From: Desmodesmus armatus
Lineage: Eukaryota > Chlorophyta > Chlorophyceae > Sphaeropleales > Scenedesmaceae
Length of the DNA stretch: 64,000 nucleotides
Direction of reading: 5' to 3'
NCBI GenBank assembly: GCA_007449985.2
Contig: VIIQ02000862.1
Coordinates: 1-64,000, forward strand
Position 1 is the stretch's first letter; each line of letters begins with the position of its first letter. Positions 1-11,350 of the stretch are shown piece by piece. A program made the position numbers and the translations under genes. The notes beneath the pieces are model-generated. The model saw only the letters and a list, made by a program, of their open reading frames with translations. It was not told where the DNA came from and searched no databases.

Positions 1-3000
1 TTTGTAGCATGTAGTGTTGTGTGTACACAGGATGTAGTACCGCAAAGCTGTACAGTCATCATTCAAGGCCCGGCTGGGCCAGGGGGATGTGCAACACAGA
101 TGCTGGGCGCATGTGTTGGCTGAGTGTGATGTGTATGTGCGTATGTATGGGTTGCTGGGTCGGTTCTGGGCAGTTGGCCTGCATTGGCCAATGCAGGTGT
201 GAGCAGTGTGTTTTTGTTGAGAGGCGTCAGTCCAGGAGGTGCAGCAGCCAAGCTCTGCTTGTGCCAGCCTGTCACTGACTGTTGTGTGAGTGAGTGTGGA
301 TGGAGGTTGGCGTGTTGTTTGTTCGTAACAGCAGACACTCTCTGAGTTGACTCAAGACGTCTTGCAGATGATGCATTACATTGGGGAATGAGCGCGCGGG
401 CAAAGACGCAAAATAAACTGTGGTGTGGCTGTCCTTCACATGCGCTGAGCCGGCAGCTAGCAGAAACGTAAGCCCCACCCCAGCCTGCCAAGCCGGGTCT
501 GGCATCGGCTGGTGTAGTGAACTGTTGAACTGGGTCATGTTTCACACCTATCTGTGACTGCTGTGAGAATAGTTGTACGCATTCACCAAACTGCCCGCCT
601 TCCGCTTGCATGACCTAGCAAACCAGATGCACCAGCTGGGGGTGAATGCGCGCAGATGTAAGGGTGTCTGCAGTGTCGAGCGGCGGCAAATATGTGCTGG
701 ACTGCCTGAGCCAACTGCATCAATAGTGTTCATGGCCCTTCCATCTGGAGCTTGCGCCACATCCTGCTGCACATACGTCAAGTTACAAGGGAAACAGATC
801 TACAGATGGCTCCAGCCAGGGCAATTCTGGGCCTTTCGGGGTTTAGGGTTTGTCCCACGGTCGAGGAGTGGTGCTGGGGCCTAAGTAGGATTGAAGGACC
901 AGTAACGATGCATTTCTATTGCAGTTGTCATGCCGCAGTCCACAGTACGCTCAGTTCACTTCATTGGTGCCGGAGCACATCGATCCATCCTTGTCGGACG
1001 ATTTCAGCGACATGCCGGATTCACTCATGCATGATGACGGAATGGAAACACTTGAACAGATTAATGCAGACGACATTGGGGGAGCTCGCCAGGCAGACTC
1101 ACAGGCCCACAGGACGATAGCACGGAGGACGGTTGTGCGCACAACCGCGTCAGCATGCTGACGCGGACAGGGATGACAGGAGTGGGGCCCTATATGATCG
1201 TTTCATTGATCAGTTCCTACGCCTTTCGCATGAGGATAACATGCTTGTTTTACTGCATTTGCCTGTCCCCATCGGCGATGAGCCTGCACACGCACCCGCC
1301 CCCCTCAGCCCTCGATCTCTCCCATGCAGCAGCCGGTTGCGCCCATGCAGCGCCCCGCAGAGCGCGCAATCCCATCCCCAGGACCTAATTATGACGGCAG
1401 CACTAACTGGACAGCCTATCGCGTCCGCGTGCAGAAGTGGCTCACCTGTGCTGCTGCAGCAGCAGCTGTACCAGATTGCCATTACCCAAAGGCACATCTC
1501 ATGCTGAACCTGGGAGATGCTTGTAACCTGTTCGGCCTCGTTACTTATCACTTATGTGTGGGTTGTCCCATCCATGCACGCTCGTTCAAGCAGTGCCACC
1601 AGCATCTACGGTAGTTTACCCCCCCCCCCCCTTCGCAACTGCACATGCACAGCAAAGCCTGTGAGTGCTATTCCCCCATACAATTTTTTATTTTTTGTCA
1701 CAGGAGCTTTGTTGCAAGATTTAAGTTTCACGTCTTGTGCCATAGGAAAAGAATTAGCATTTTATTTTCAAAGAGTGACCTGCTGCTCCCGGCCTATCCC
1801 GGCAGCCCGGGGCCTGCGGTGCACATAGGTGAACAGAGCATCGCAAATGCTGCTGTTTGATACCCGGTTGCTGGCCAACTGGCAACTTTGAGGCCGGGTG
1901 ACAGCAGCACATCGCCATCGATGGGTGGCACTCGCGGTGACCCATGCTGTTGCGCTGTACAGCTGCATCACATCGTAACAAACAAGTTCTCACGATTATA
2001 TTATGCGGACCTAGCGCGGGGGATCAGTGCGATGTTGCTCAACTCTGTGGGCGGGACTTGAATAGCAACAGCAGCAGCAGCCCACGCTGCTTTTGTACGC
2101 ATGTGGACGTGACAGCTACATGGATTCGCTTTGTGTGATCGAACCAAGAGTGCCTGCTCATGCCGGTGAAGAATGCAGCTGGTTGTACCAGCTGTGCCCC
2201 CCCTGCCTGCGCAGTGCAATGCTGAGTGAGCCGGCAATGCTCAAGCATGCGCGCTCCTGGGGACAACTCACTACATAAAGCCTAGCGGCTGCACGCTTGG
2301 AGTGCACAGCCAGACAAGCACATGGCCACAATGTGGTCAGTGGAAGGACAACCCCAGGTGTAGCAGCTGTCGTAGTTGCTGTACTGATGCTAGCACTGCT
2401 GCAAACATGGGTGAGCTGGGTGAAAGGTCCACTCAGTAACAATCAAGGGCCCTGGCACCACAAATTGCACCAGTGGGGTCAGGGTATGTTCAGCCCCCAA
2501 CCCCCAACCCCCGCACGATACTGATGAAGGGCACCGTGCGCAGCCGCAGCGTCCGGCGTTGCCGTTGCACAAGTTGAATCAAGGGCAACTGCTGCTATAC
2601 TTGCATGCCAAGGCCAGTGCTTCTGTGTTGCGCCAATGTGCTGCGCCAGGGCCCCAACGCCTGGAACATCAGCATGGGGGGATCACGCTTTAAAAATTTT
2701 GCCTCGCGCGCTAATTTTTCGTTTTTATGTCGACAACAAACAGCACAGAATTTTATTTTTATTGTTCGTCTCTCACTGGCAGGACTGGCAAAGAAAAATA
2801 AATGGCTGCTGCTGCTGAAGGCATTTGTGTGGCATTGGACACACATCACAACCCCCCTTGGAACCTTATTCAATAGCAAACACAGTCATTGTCAAGGGCC
2901 ACAATCACAGTTGTAGTTGTACAACCTCATGTCAGTCAGGCACTGCTCCTGATGCAGACAGAGTCACGTCAGGTGTCAAGTCCCTCATGATGCCTTGTCA

Positions 3001-3198
3001 GTGGCAGGTGTTTGCCAGCCCTTGGGGTCAAAGCCTCCCAACCATTGCCTGCAGGGCACATGCAAATAGTTATTGTCAGCCACACACATAGCACACAACA
3101 TGTCAGCACCTGTCTTGATGAGGGTTGCACACATGGGTAGGTCACACAACCCAGCAGGCCTCAACATGGCATCGGTCTCAGCCAATATCACTGATGTT
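1..3198. other. Left flank, no confident gene
   Basis: About 3.2 kb in which I find no protein I recognise. Open frames exist on both strands but none shows a domain or a coherent chain of exons with matching phase. The part left of the reductase stop codon presumably holds its 3' untranslated region. The only suggestive stretch is a possible retroelement Gag fragment near 1.3-1.6 kb, listed separately. Confidence 0.5.
1324..1614 (+). mobile_element. Possible Gag-like retroelement fragment
   Basis: An open frame starting at ATG 1324 encodes about 96 residues. Near residue 20 it has a segment of the form P-N-Y-D-G-S-x-N-W-x-A-Y-R-x-R-V-x-x-W-L, which resembles the start of Gag domains of LTR retrotransposons (a 'xFDGxxxWxxWxxxxxxxL' style motif). 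A neighbouring frame from about 1133 to 1380 encodes an acidic, helical-looking segment and could be the same fragment after a frameshift. No protease, integrase or long terminal repeat is visible nearby. The call rests on one short motif and could be chance. Confidence 0.25.
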
Positions 3199-4339
3199 TC
3201 AGTGAAGCCAGCCTGTGTGTCCTGTCACGATCACTTGCCTGGTGCAGCATTGTTTCATGGCCCTCTCTAGCTCAGGTGGCCACCAGCAGTCAAGCTGCAG
3301 CGCCTCAACCAGGGCATGACGCCTACAGGGTGACAACACAATGATGAGTAAGAGAACAGTGTGTGTGTCACCATTAGTGAGTTTCTTCATGAGCTGCAAG
3401 CGACATACAAATAACATGTTGCTGCCCCCTGAGCCCAATCACATCAGCTTGATGTCTCATCCCCAGTGCTGTACTGCAAGCGCTAATTACTGACAGTTGA
3501 AGCGCCAATTCTGGCAACCATGCAGCACAAATTACGACATGGTGTGCTGGCAATTGCAAAATCAGAGCCAAGCAGCATGAGAAGTACTCCCAGCGCACCA
3601 GTAGGGTGTGACCACAGGCCCTCCCTTGCCTATGGCCCTAACAACAGCCTCAGCCACAGCAGCAGCAGGGGCAGACATGAGGCCCCAACCCCCTACTGCC
3701 TCTGCAGCCGCCACTGCAGCAGACATCTCAGCTGTTGGGGCATCTCTCAGGCCTGGGTAGAGGTACTTGATGGTGGAGGGGGTGATCACCACTGGGGGGG
3801 TAAAGAACAGGGGGGGTGGGGGGGGGGGGGGGCAGCAGCAGAATCACTTGTAACATACTACGCGCCTCATCATATGTGTGCACTCACCTGTCGAATCATA
3901 AGCAGGAAAGGTTGAAACCTGATGTTGAAGCTGCACAGCATGCACTTGAACCAAACACACTGCTCACAAGCCTGTTACAGGCGGCTTGGAGCGTATGTCA
4001 ATTTGTCAGGCTGGCACACAGCCGCTAGCCAGTCAGCAACATGCGTGCTGCCACACCTGTGCTTATCCCGCACCAGTGTCCTTCCTACGCCTATAAACCT
4101 CAACACCACATGCGGCCTGACTTCATCACTAATCCAAAGACAGAAGCCATGTTCTAGCAGCATGCAGCAGCCTTAGGCACTCAGGACCTTCTCCTGAAGG
4201 CCCTAGCTCCCTGCCTCACCCAATGACCATGGCCTGTGCTGTGATGCCTGTGTGTCCTGTCAGCCTCAGCTCAGCGTCGAGGCCCTCCATCAGGGCATTC
4301 ATCTTGGCCTTCTCAGCACCGTACGGCACTGATGCACGC

Positions 4340-4382
<43 letters not shown>

Positions 4383-4536
4383 GGCAGCAGTTGTCGCAGC
4401 AGTCGCAGCAGCAGCAGCAGCAGTCGCAGCAGTAGTCGCAGCAGCAGTCGCAGCAGCAGCAGCAGCAGTCGCAGCAGCAGTCGCAGCAGTCGCAGCAGCA
4501 GTCGCAGCAGTCGCAGCAGCAGTCGCAGCAGCAGTC

Positions 4537-4622
<86 letters not shown>
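4340..4622. repeat. Imperfect CAG/CTG repeat in SDR intron
   Basis: About 280 bp of CAG units with regular TCG interruptions (CAGTCGCAGCAG patterns), ending in a purer CAG run. It lies in the intron between the Ser-containing and Tyr/Lys-containing exons of the reductase, immediately upstream of the acceptor on the minus strand, where it reads as CTG. Long open frames (poly-Leu, poly-Ser, poly-Ala) across it are trivial products of the repeat. Confidence 0.9.
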
Positions 4623-4623
<1 letters not shown>

Positions 4624-5618
4624 AACTTTCAGAGAATTTCTGAGGGCCTTGACCCTGGGACATACTCACTGGAGTACGCAGTTCCAGAGCAGTGCTGATT
4701 TACAGCGACGCACACATCATGTGTTGCACATCTGAGATATGCCCCTGCGTCACCAGTGCACAACTCCCCTCCAGTACCCACACAGAGCCAGCCCCACACT
4801 GCACTCACCTGCTAGTGCCGGCAGTTTGTGCATGAGGGAGGAGATGTCCACTATGGAGCCGCTGCCCCGAGCAATCATGCCGGGCAGCAGGCCCCGCACC
4901 AGGGCATAGCAGGAGGTGCCGTTGAGGCCGTACACAGCAGCCTCCTCTGCTGCACTGTAATTCCTGCATCGACATAGCAGGAGACAACACATCGCAACGA
5001 ACTGTTTTGCTGACAGGTCAGTCGCAGTAGGACTAAACTGTAAGCGGAAAAGCAGAATGCAAGGCACCAGGCTCACTTGCTGCCGACATCAAAAGTGCCG
5101 ACGTCAGCATTCCAATTGCCCTTGTGCCCTTGCAGGGTTCAGTGTGATCTCACCAGTAGGGTGTTGGCCCCCTGATGCCACCCCCTGCATTGGCCACCAG
5201 GCAGGCAATGTCCTGGCCCTCCAGCTGCTGCACAAGCTGCCTGCAGCTGTCTGGGTTGCTGAGGTCACAAGAGATGGCACGAACCTGCAAACAAGCAACA
5301 TCAGCACAAGCCGTGTTGCCCTTGAGGCTGCAGTTGTCACATCAGCCCCACCAGCACATTGAGGCTGTGACAAAGACGAACAACATACCCAACGATTGTG
5401 TTCATCCATGGTGTGGCCTAGCCCCCCCCCCCCCCCCCCCCCCCGCCCTCTCCCCCGGGAGCGCTCAGGTGGCACCTCAGACAAGCCCAGGGACACGCGT
5501 ACCTGAACTTCTGGATATCTTTGCTGCAGTTCGTGCTGTGCTGCATCCAGTTTGATTTGTGAGCGTGCCACCAGTATGATGTTTAGGCCTCTGGCTGCAA
5601 GAGACGCTGCAATAGCCT

Positions 5619-6193
5619 GTGTCGATTGTGTTGTGGAGAGGATGCTACCCTGGCCCACCGCCAAGCTGTACTGGCAAGGACAAGAACTAGTCGTAATGTG
5701 GAAGACTTGAAGCACTTCCTGTTGGAGTGCCCTGTTTACGATGATTTGCGCGCCGCTTGCCCGGCCTTCCCCCTGTCTGATGCTGTGGTACTGGACGACC
5801 CTGAATGTGTGCGATCAGTGTTTCAACATGGAGAGCAGTCTGCGTTGGCATACACTCTGTACAAGATGAAAGTGCGCCGGGCGCGCCTTCTTGGGCTGAC
5901 TTTGGGTATCTGACCTGACAAGGGGTATTTCTTGGTGCTGCTGCATGCTGGATCCTAGCTGTTTGCTTCCCACTTCTGTACAAGGTTGTCGTGTTGCCTC
6001 AGGATGTCAATGAAGTCTCCTTTGCTGTCTTGCTTTGAATCAGGCTACTATCTGGTGTAGGTGGTGCAAACCACTGACGGGGATCGGGGTTTTTCCCCAC
6101 CTTAGTGTTTCAACCGGTTCAACCCTGGCAGGCAATGCCATTGATGTGTGGCGAATGTGTCTGCGTGTAACATTTTCTTCCCCAAAAAAAAAA
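5619..6193 (+). mobile_element. 5'-truncated non-LTR retrotransposon (LINE) insertion
   Basis: The insert encodes the C-terminal end of a LINE polyprotein: a frame ending at TGA 5913 contains VEDLKHFLLECPVYDDLRA, the Cys/His tail typical of non-LTR reverse transcriptases. It is followed by a 3' untranslated region with TGTAA (6169-6173) shortly before an A run at 6184-6195. The 8-bp sequence AATAGCCT lies directly before it (5611-5618) and again at the end of the A run (6194-6201), a target-site duplication. Removing the insert with one copy of the duplication rejoins the reductase exon in frame. The element is on the strand opposite the gene. 5' truncation is normal for target-primed reverse transcription. 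Confidence 0.85.
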
Positions 6194-6536
6194 AATAGCC
6201 TTGCCAAGGCCTTCTGAGCCTGCAGCAGCAGCATCGTCGGTGAAGGAACACTTTTATTGGTAAGTCTGCAGCTAAATCCTTATCTTGGAGGTTTTTTGTT
6301 TTTGGAGCCTGCACTCCTGTGTCAGCAGCAGCACCAGCAGCAGCAGCTGCAGCACCAGCACAGGGCTGACCTCCCGTCACCAGCGCAAAGCGCCACGTGT
6401 ATTTGCGCACATGCACAGGCCCAAGTGCCAGGTTGTACCACCTGCAGCTTGCATAGGCAGCTTTCAAAGCCATACCACAAGCTGTGCATATGCCGAGACC
6501 GAGCAGCACGTCCCTGCCGCTTGTCGAAGCAACCAT

Positions 6537-7050
6537 CGGACTGGTGGGTGGTAATCGATCATCAATGAGTCATAAAACGGTTCATAGAAGCAGTGGTACG
6601 CATGAAAGAAGCTTCAGTACAGGAAATTCTGGTCATTGCCAGAAACCTTGGACTTCACACCGTTGACAACAGACTCCACAAGCAGTCCGTGTATATCCTC
6701 GCACAAGCAATGGTACTATCAAACCCTTTCTTTTGCTTGATGGTCAGACTCGACACCCTGGTCCGATATTCATTGTCTGTGATCAGGTGCTGATCATCAG
6801 GAGCCAGAGGATGGGGCGAGCGGTGGCTGGCGACTGTTGTTTGACACATATTGGCTACCCTTATCAGATTCACCTTTCTCTCAACGGCGCATGGTGTCTC
6901 CTTGAACTACAACTGCAGAAGCTGCTACTGTTGCAGCTTGGCAGCGGCAAAACAGGTTAGCTGGAGCAGCCGAAAATGGTTGCACACTTATGCTGCGTAC
7001 GCCATCATCATTTTTGCAAGCTGTTATTGCGGTCGTTGTTGCTCCACAGG
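6537..7050. promoter_or_regulatory. Divergent intergenic region, SDR / LRR locus 1
   Basis: 514 bp separate the ATG of the minus-strand reductase (6536) from the ATG of the plus-strand LRR locus (7051). Both promoters and 5' untranslated regions must lie here unless there are untranslated exons further away. I see no clear TATA box or other motif I can name. Confidence 0.5.
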
Positions 7051-8365
7051 ATGGCAGCAGAGGTGCCAACCTCGCTCCTCGACCTGCCGGACTTCTGCCT
7101 GCTGAAAGTCCTGCAGTGCTGTGCAGCCAGTGGCCATCACAGCGTGGTCCGTGCAGCCAGGGCCCACCCCAGGCTGCACCAGGCAGCTGTGGTGGTGCTG
7201 CGCAACATCGCGGCATTGGTCCCTACACAGCGGCGTGCTGACGGTCTGCTGAAGTACCTGCACAAGTATAACTATGTCGACAACATCGAATTGTGTGGCC
7301 CATTGGACCCAAGTCACCATCCGCCAGCTGCCACCAACCCTGCAGCCTAGCAGCCTGCAGTTTATAGCTTTGCGCCTCCAGCTGCAGCCGGGCAGTGGCT
7401 TTCTGGGCGTGCTGTGGGGTGCTGCTGGGGTTGCATTCAAGAAGCTGTGTCTCACCGGGTGCCAACTGCTTGATAAACCTACAACTGAGGGGTTTGCAGC
7501 GGGGCTGTTGTACCTGCCTGCTGGGCTGGAGCACCTCAGCATCATTGGCCTGGACTTCTTGGATGACAGACAGCCTATCGAGTTTATATGGCATGCAGTC
7601 TTCCCCACTGCCGTCCTGCACCGGCTGCAGCAGCTTACCCACCTCGAACTTCATGATGTACGGCTGCAGGGCCCTGATGCCGCCAGCCCTGCCCTGCAGC
7701 CCCTACAGGCTCTGACCCGGCTGGTTGAGCTGCGGCTTGGCTGGTGCGGGCGAGCTAGTGACACCTGCATCATTGGCAGCATGTTGTCCAGCATGTGCAG
7801 CCTCACGCTCCTGTCGTTGTCTGAGTGCAGCTGTGCACCAGACGCCCTAGCCAGCCTTACTAAGCTGCAGGACTTGACGCTGGAAGAGTGCAGCATACCC
7901 GGCGATGCAGCAGGGCAGGCACAGCTGCTGCACCACCTACAACGCCTGCAACAGCTGACGCAGCTGAAGTTGGCAGGCAGCCTCATGAGTGTTGAGGAGG
8001 CCCACCCACCTGCAGCAGCTTACTCCGCCCTGACAGCCAGCAGCAAGCTGCAGCGCCTGGACTTGACGGGATGCAGGCTGCCACGCGACGTGTGGCAGCA
8101 CCTGTTCCCCACAGGCAGGCAGCTGCCGCTGCTGCAATCACTGACTGGACTGAGAGCCCTGAGTTTGGTTGTCTCGAACGATGCTGCGGAATGGCTGGTG
8201 CTGCAGCTGATGCAGCTGACGCAGTCAGTCCGGTTGCAGTATGAATATGAGGGCGCCGTGCAAGAGCAGCGGCTCACTTACATAATTCAGGTGACTGTTG
8301 AAGTCACCAGCTTTGGTGCCCCACAGTGGGACTGCCATCACGGCACCGGGTGTTTCACCCCATGA
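7051..8365 (+). pseudogene. F-box-like/LRR protein, locus 1, frameshifted
   Basis: Start ATG 7051 (MAAEVPTSLLDLPDFCLLKV) opens an F-box-like helix set ending in AARAHPRLH, then leucine-rich repeats of the form LxxLxxLxLxxC. The reading frame changes by one base near 7305-7315: the first frame runs into a stop at 7350, while homology to locus 2 continues at once in the next frame (TIRQLPPTLQ onward). The LRR part then runs to a donor at about 8286 (CAG/GTGACT) and an in-frame stop at 8365. A decayed match to the locus-2 last exon (a DDEH-type acidic start) follows at about 8720-8850. Unlike locus 2 there is no intron in the middle of the repeats. F-box/LRR proteins usually select targets for ubiquitination; that role is inferred only. 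A single sequencing error could also explain the shift. Confidence 0.65.
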
Positions 8366-8869
8366 TTGATGGCTTCAATAATGACAGCACATGCAGATTC
8401 GATGCAATGCATTGTTTTTCGAGAGTGCAACACTGGCGACCCTTCTTTTCCAAATAAGTGACCAACCCGTATTTATTAACCCCTTATCGCGCCGTGGTGT
8501 TGTGCTGTTGCTTTCAAATAGTTGACACATGGCACCATCATGCCGCATCTACACCATGCCACGTTGCACGTGGTACTGTGGCACTGCTGTATGCGCTCAG
8601 CCTGGTTGATTAGTGCATCAGTCCCTTTGAAGTGTTGGGGTCGGCCGTGTTGCTGATTTTTTGGGCCCTACTTGGTGAACATGACTTCTGCATGTCATGC
8701 TTCTGTCGTGTCTGTGCAGTCCGCTGATGATGAGCATGCGGGGCACCAAGAGCTTCAACAGTACCCGCCCTGGGACCCCAAGTCAGTCACCAAGGAGTCC
8801 TCAGAGGACGGTAGCAACCCTCAAGTGGCACAGGATGCGGATGCTCCACTAGGACACTGCCACGGGCTG

Positions 8870-11350
8870 CACTGTAAGTTGAAGGGCACAAATACCAGCC
8901 AATGGCCACCAGCGACTGGATGCTTGTCCTTGATGGTTGCAAGCACCTCGCAAGCGGGTCGGGGAACTTCCTGTCCGCAGCTGGGCTCGGCCACAACAAC
9001 TGAGTGGTTTGGCAGCAGCGCGGCTTTACAATCACAGTGTGCGATGCAGCGGTGACTTGATGCTGACTGACCACGTGCAGAGCCTGCAATGAACTGCAGG
9101 CAAGACAGCTACATGTTGAAGACGAGCAGTGTGCAACGGACCTACCCTACACTTCTGCGATCATGTGCTATGTCCTTCCTTTGGCTCATTGCCCTCCTAT
9201 TCTTTTGTTGCTGTCTGCTGTAGGCCTCCTGGCAGAAGCCCCGACTCAGCAGTTCCCACCCCAGCAGCAGCCCCAACCCTTCCCTCCGCACCCCATCAGC
9301 TGGCAGCATGAGGCACATGCGGATGGTGTGCCACACCGTCCAATGGAGGATGTTGGCAGCAGCAGTGCAGACGTAGCTGGAGCAGCAGACAGACACACCA
9401 GTTGGGGTGGGCTTTGCAGCAGGTGGAGGTGCTTCTGGCGACGGATATTCAGCGACACGTGTGGACATGAGGGTGACCGGACAGGGGCTACGCAGCAGGC
9501 CACTTGACATCCCTCAAGTGGTCTTGGTGGATGCGTAGCTGGTGCAACTTGCAATTGGTAACTTTGTGACTGCTCTATGCGGCCTTTCTGAGAGAGTTGG
9601 CTCAATATTAGATCGAAACCTCAAGGTTGAGAGTTATACGTTGCAAAGTTCACACCCCCACACATGACAGCCAAAAACGAGTCTACATTCCGTTCGCAAA
9701 AGTGCCGCACCACGCCTGGGCTGGGCGATAACGAATGAATCGATGATGCGGATTGTGATGGTGTTCGGTAGAAAGGTGCGAACTGCTTGTGCTGCGAGAG
9801 CATATGTGCAGGCAGTCCATGCGGAGGGCAATGCAAAATCATCAATCGTCAAAACATGCAGGCATAATTGTCGTTGATGACTGCAGCACGTCTGTTCCGC
9901 CAGAAGGCCTGTGTGAAGAGCCTTCAAACCCATATACATGCACCATGTCCTTGCACGATGGCCAACGCGAGGAGAGCCTGCGGCGACCCTTCACAACGCA
10001 AGCCTGTACTAGTAAAAAGATTTTTGGGCTATTGCTTGCACTACAGCAGCAGTCACGATGTTGACCGTAGGTCAGACTCGGGCTGGCTCACCCGTCTGCT
10101 GTTGCTGTCACAGAGGTCCACCGAGGCACCTTTCAAACGTTAACTTGCGTATACAGCTATGTTTTGGTCATTGTGGAGGGCAGTTGGTTAAGGAAATGGG
10201 AAAGGTTACGAGCTCCGCAGACGACAGTTGTCCAAGCACCTTGGACTGACGTGCGTATGACTGACTTCAGCAGAAGACGACAAAACGCTATTGTCGCGGT
10301 GCTGTTGTGAGATTGCGAGTGCTCACAATTGTCATTCCGTGTTGATTCCAGCCTGGTGAGGGGAGGCAGTACCACAGCAGCAGCATGCCAGCAACAGTAA
10401 GTGTGTAGCAGCTGGACAGTAGCAGCACTGCAGTAATGCCTCCACCAGTCTTACAAACCACGTGGAAGGGTTCGATCCAGTACTGACGCCACCTGGGCGT
10501 TAGCCGTTCTATGCACAGCAGTTGCCAAACCTGCTGAGGCACATATCATCAAGGTCCCTTTCAACACAGGCAACACAGCCTTTGGGGGCCTGATGCCTTG
10601 GAGCCATGGGAGCCGTGCATTCAAACACGCAAATCTTCCACGACAGCAAGTTATGACTGGGTCACTGAGGGTCACTGTCGGTCAGTGAGCCTCACATGGC
10701 GGCCATGCCAAGGGGGAGGGGGGGTACTTACATCCCATTGCTCACCATATTCTTCAGGAGTGAGAGTCGTGTGGAGAAGCTGAAGAACCTGTGGGAAGCT
10801 TTGATTAAGGGCTCGTTGCTGAACATGATCCACCTGACCTGACATGAATGCGGAATTGGCGACTACACCACAGCACACCGGTGGTACCACCCCATGTCAC
10901 TTCCAAACCACCGGTGTACTACACTGATGTTTTAGTAAGCAACCCGACAACCCGACAACCTTAGTAAGCACCCCGAATTTTGTGTGTGGTCTGGACTACA
11001 ACTCAACCAGTTGTTGGGCAGTGGCGAATTGTTCGTGTTCATCGGCCAGATCAACAAGATCAGCAGACTGAGTCAGTTCCGTGATTCCGACACGCACCGC
11101 ACACCGTCAATTTTGTAACAGTACCCAAACAGCAACAAGCGCGGCCTGACGATTTCAAGGTAACTTGCACAGATCCAGTGCAGAGTGCTGAAAGCTGCTC
11201 CAGCAATGCTGCTGCAATGCTTGATGTCTGCCTAGACCGCGTGCTCCGCTCCAATCGAAAAGTCCAACAAACTAAAAGCCCAATAGCAGCTGCCTGCCTG
11301 CTTGCTTGCGTGTGTCCGTGCTTTGCAGGAGCACCAGCAGTCCCATCAAG
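8870..11350. other. Intergenic, no confident gene
   Basis: Between LRR loci 1 and 2. Some open frames of 100-120 codons occur (for example on the plus strand at 9163-9507), but I see no domain, no convincing exon chain and no similarity to the neighbouring LRR genes. It contains one copy of the dispersed terminal motif at 10473-10512. Confidence 0.5.
10473..10512 (-). repeat. Solo copy of dispersed 40-bp terminal motif
   Basis: The core ACTGACGCCACCTGGGCGTT followed by AGCCGTTCTAT matches, with a few changes, both ends of the large palindrome at 49.55-53.46 kb and a copy at 56605-56645. No second end is visible nearby, so it may be a relic or a solo end. Confidence 0.65.

Larger units (their letters stand above)
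3199..6536 (-). pseudogene. 3-ketoacyl-CoA reductase / 17beta-HSD12-like SDR, split by a LINE
   Basis: Eight exons fit in phase once the inserted element is ignored: 6536-6371, 6219-6194 plus 5610-5503, 5284-5154, 4963-4809, 4328-4220, 3930-3888, 3765-3599 and 3322-3199 (stop TGA), about 342 residues, the usual length of the family. An N-terminal hydrophobic helix is followed by a Rossmann fold with TGGSEGLGKA (the TGxxxGxG cofactor motif), then VANAGGG, and an active site with Ser in VDISS and Tyr/Lys in PYGAEK. The end has VTPYWRHAL, like the membrane-bound 3-ketoacyl-CoA reductases that reduce 3-ketoacyl-CoA during very-long-chain fatty acid elongation in the ER. Exon 3930-3888 and the start of the next are the least certain. 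The insertion at 5619-6193 falls inside the glycine-motif exon, so this copy is probably inactive unless the element is spliced out. Confidence 0.8.

Noticed and set aside
63..611. 182-codon minus-strand open frame at the left edge
   Set aside because: No start context, domain or splice partners; composition matches surrounding noncoding DNA.
4313..4698. Open frames of poly-Leu, poly-Ser and poly-Ala across the CAG repeat
   Set aside because: All three frames are open only because of the triplet repeat; the repeat lies in an intron of the SDR gene.
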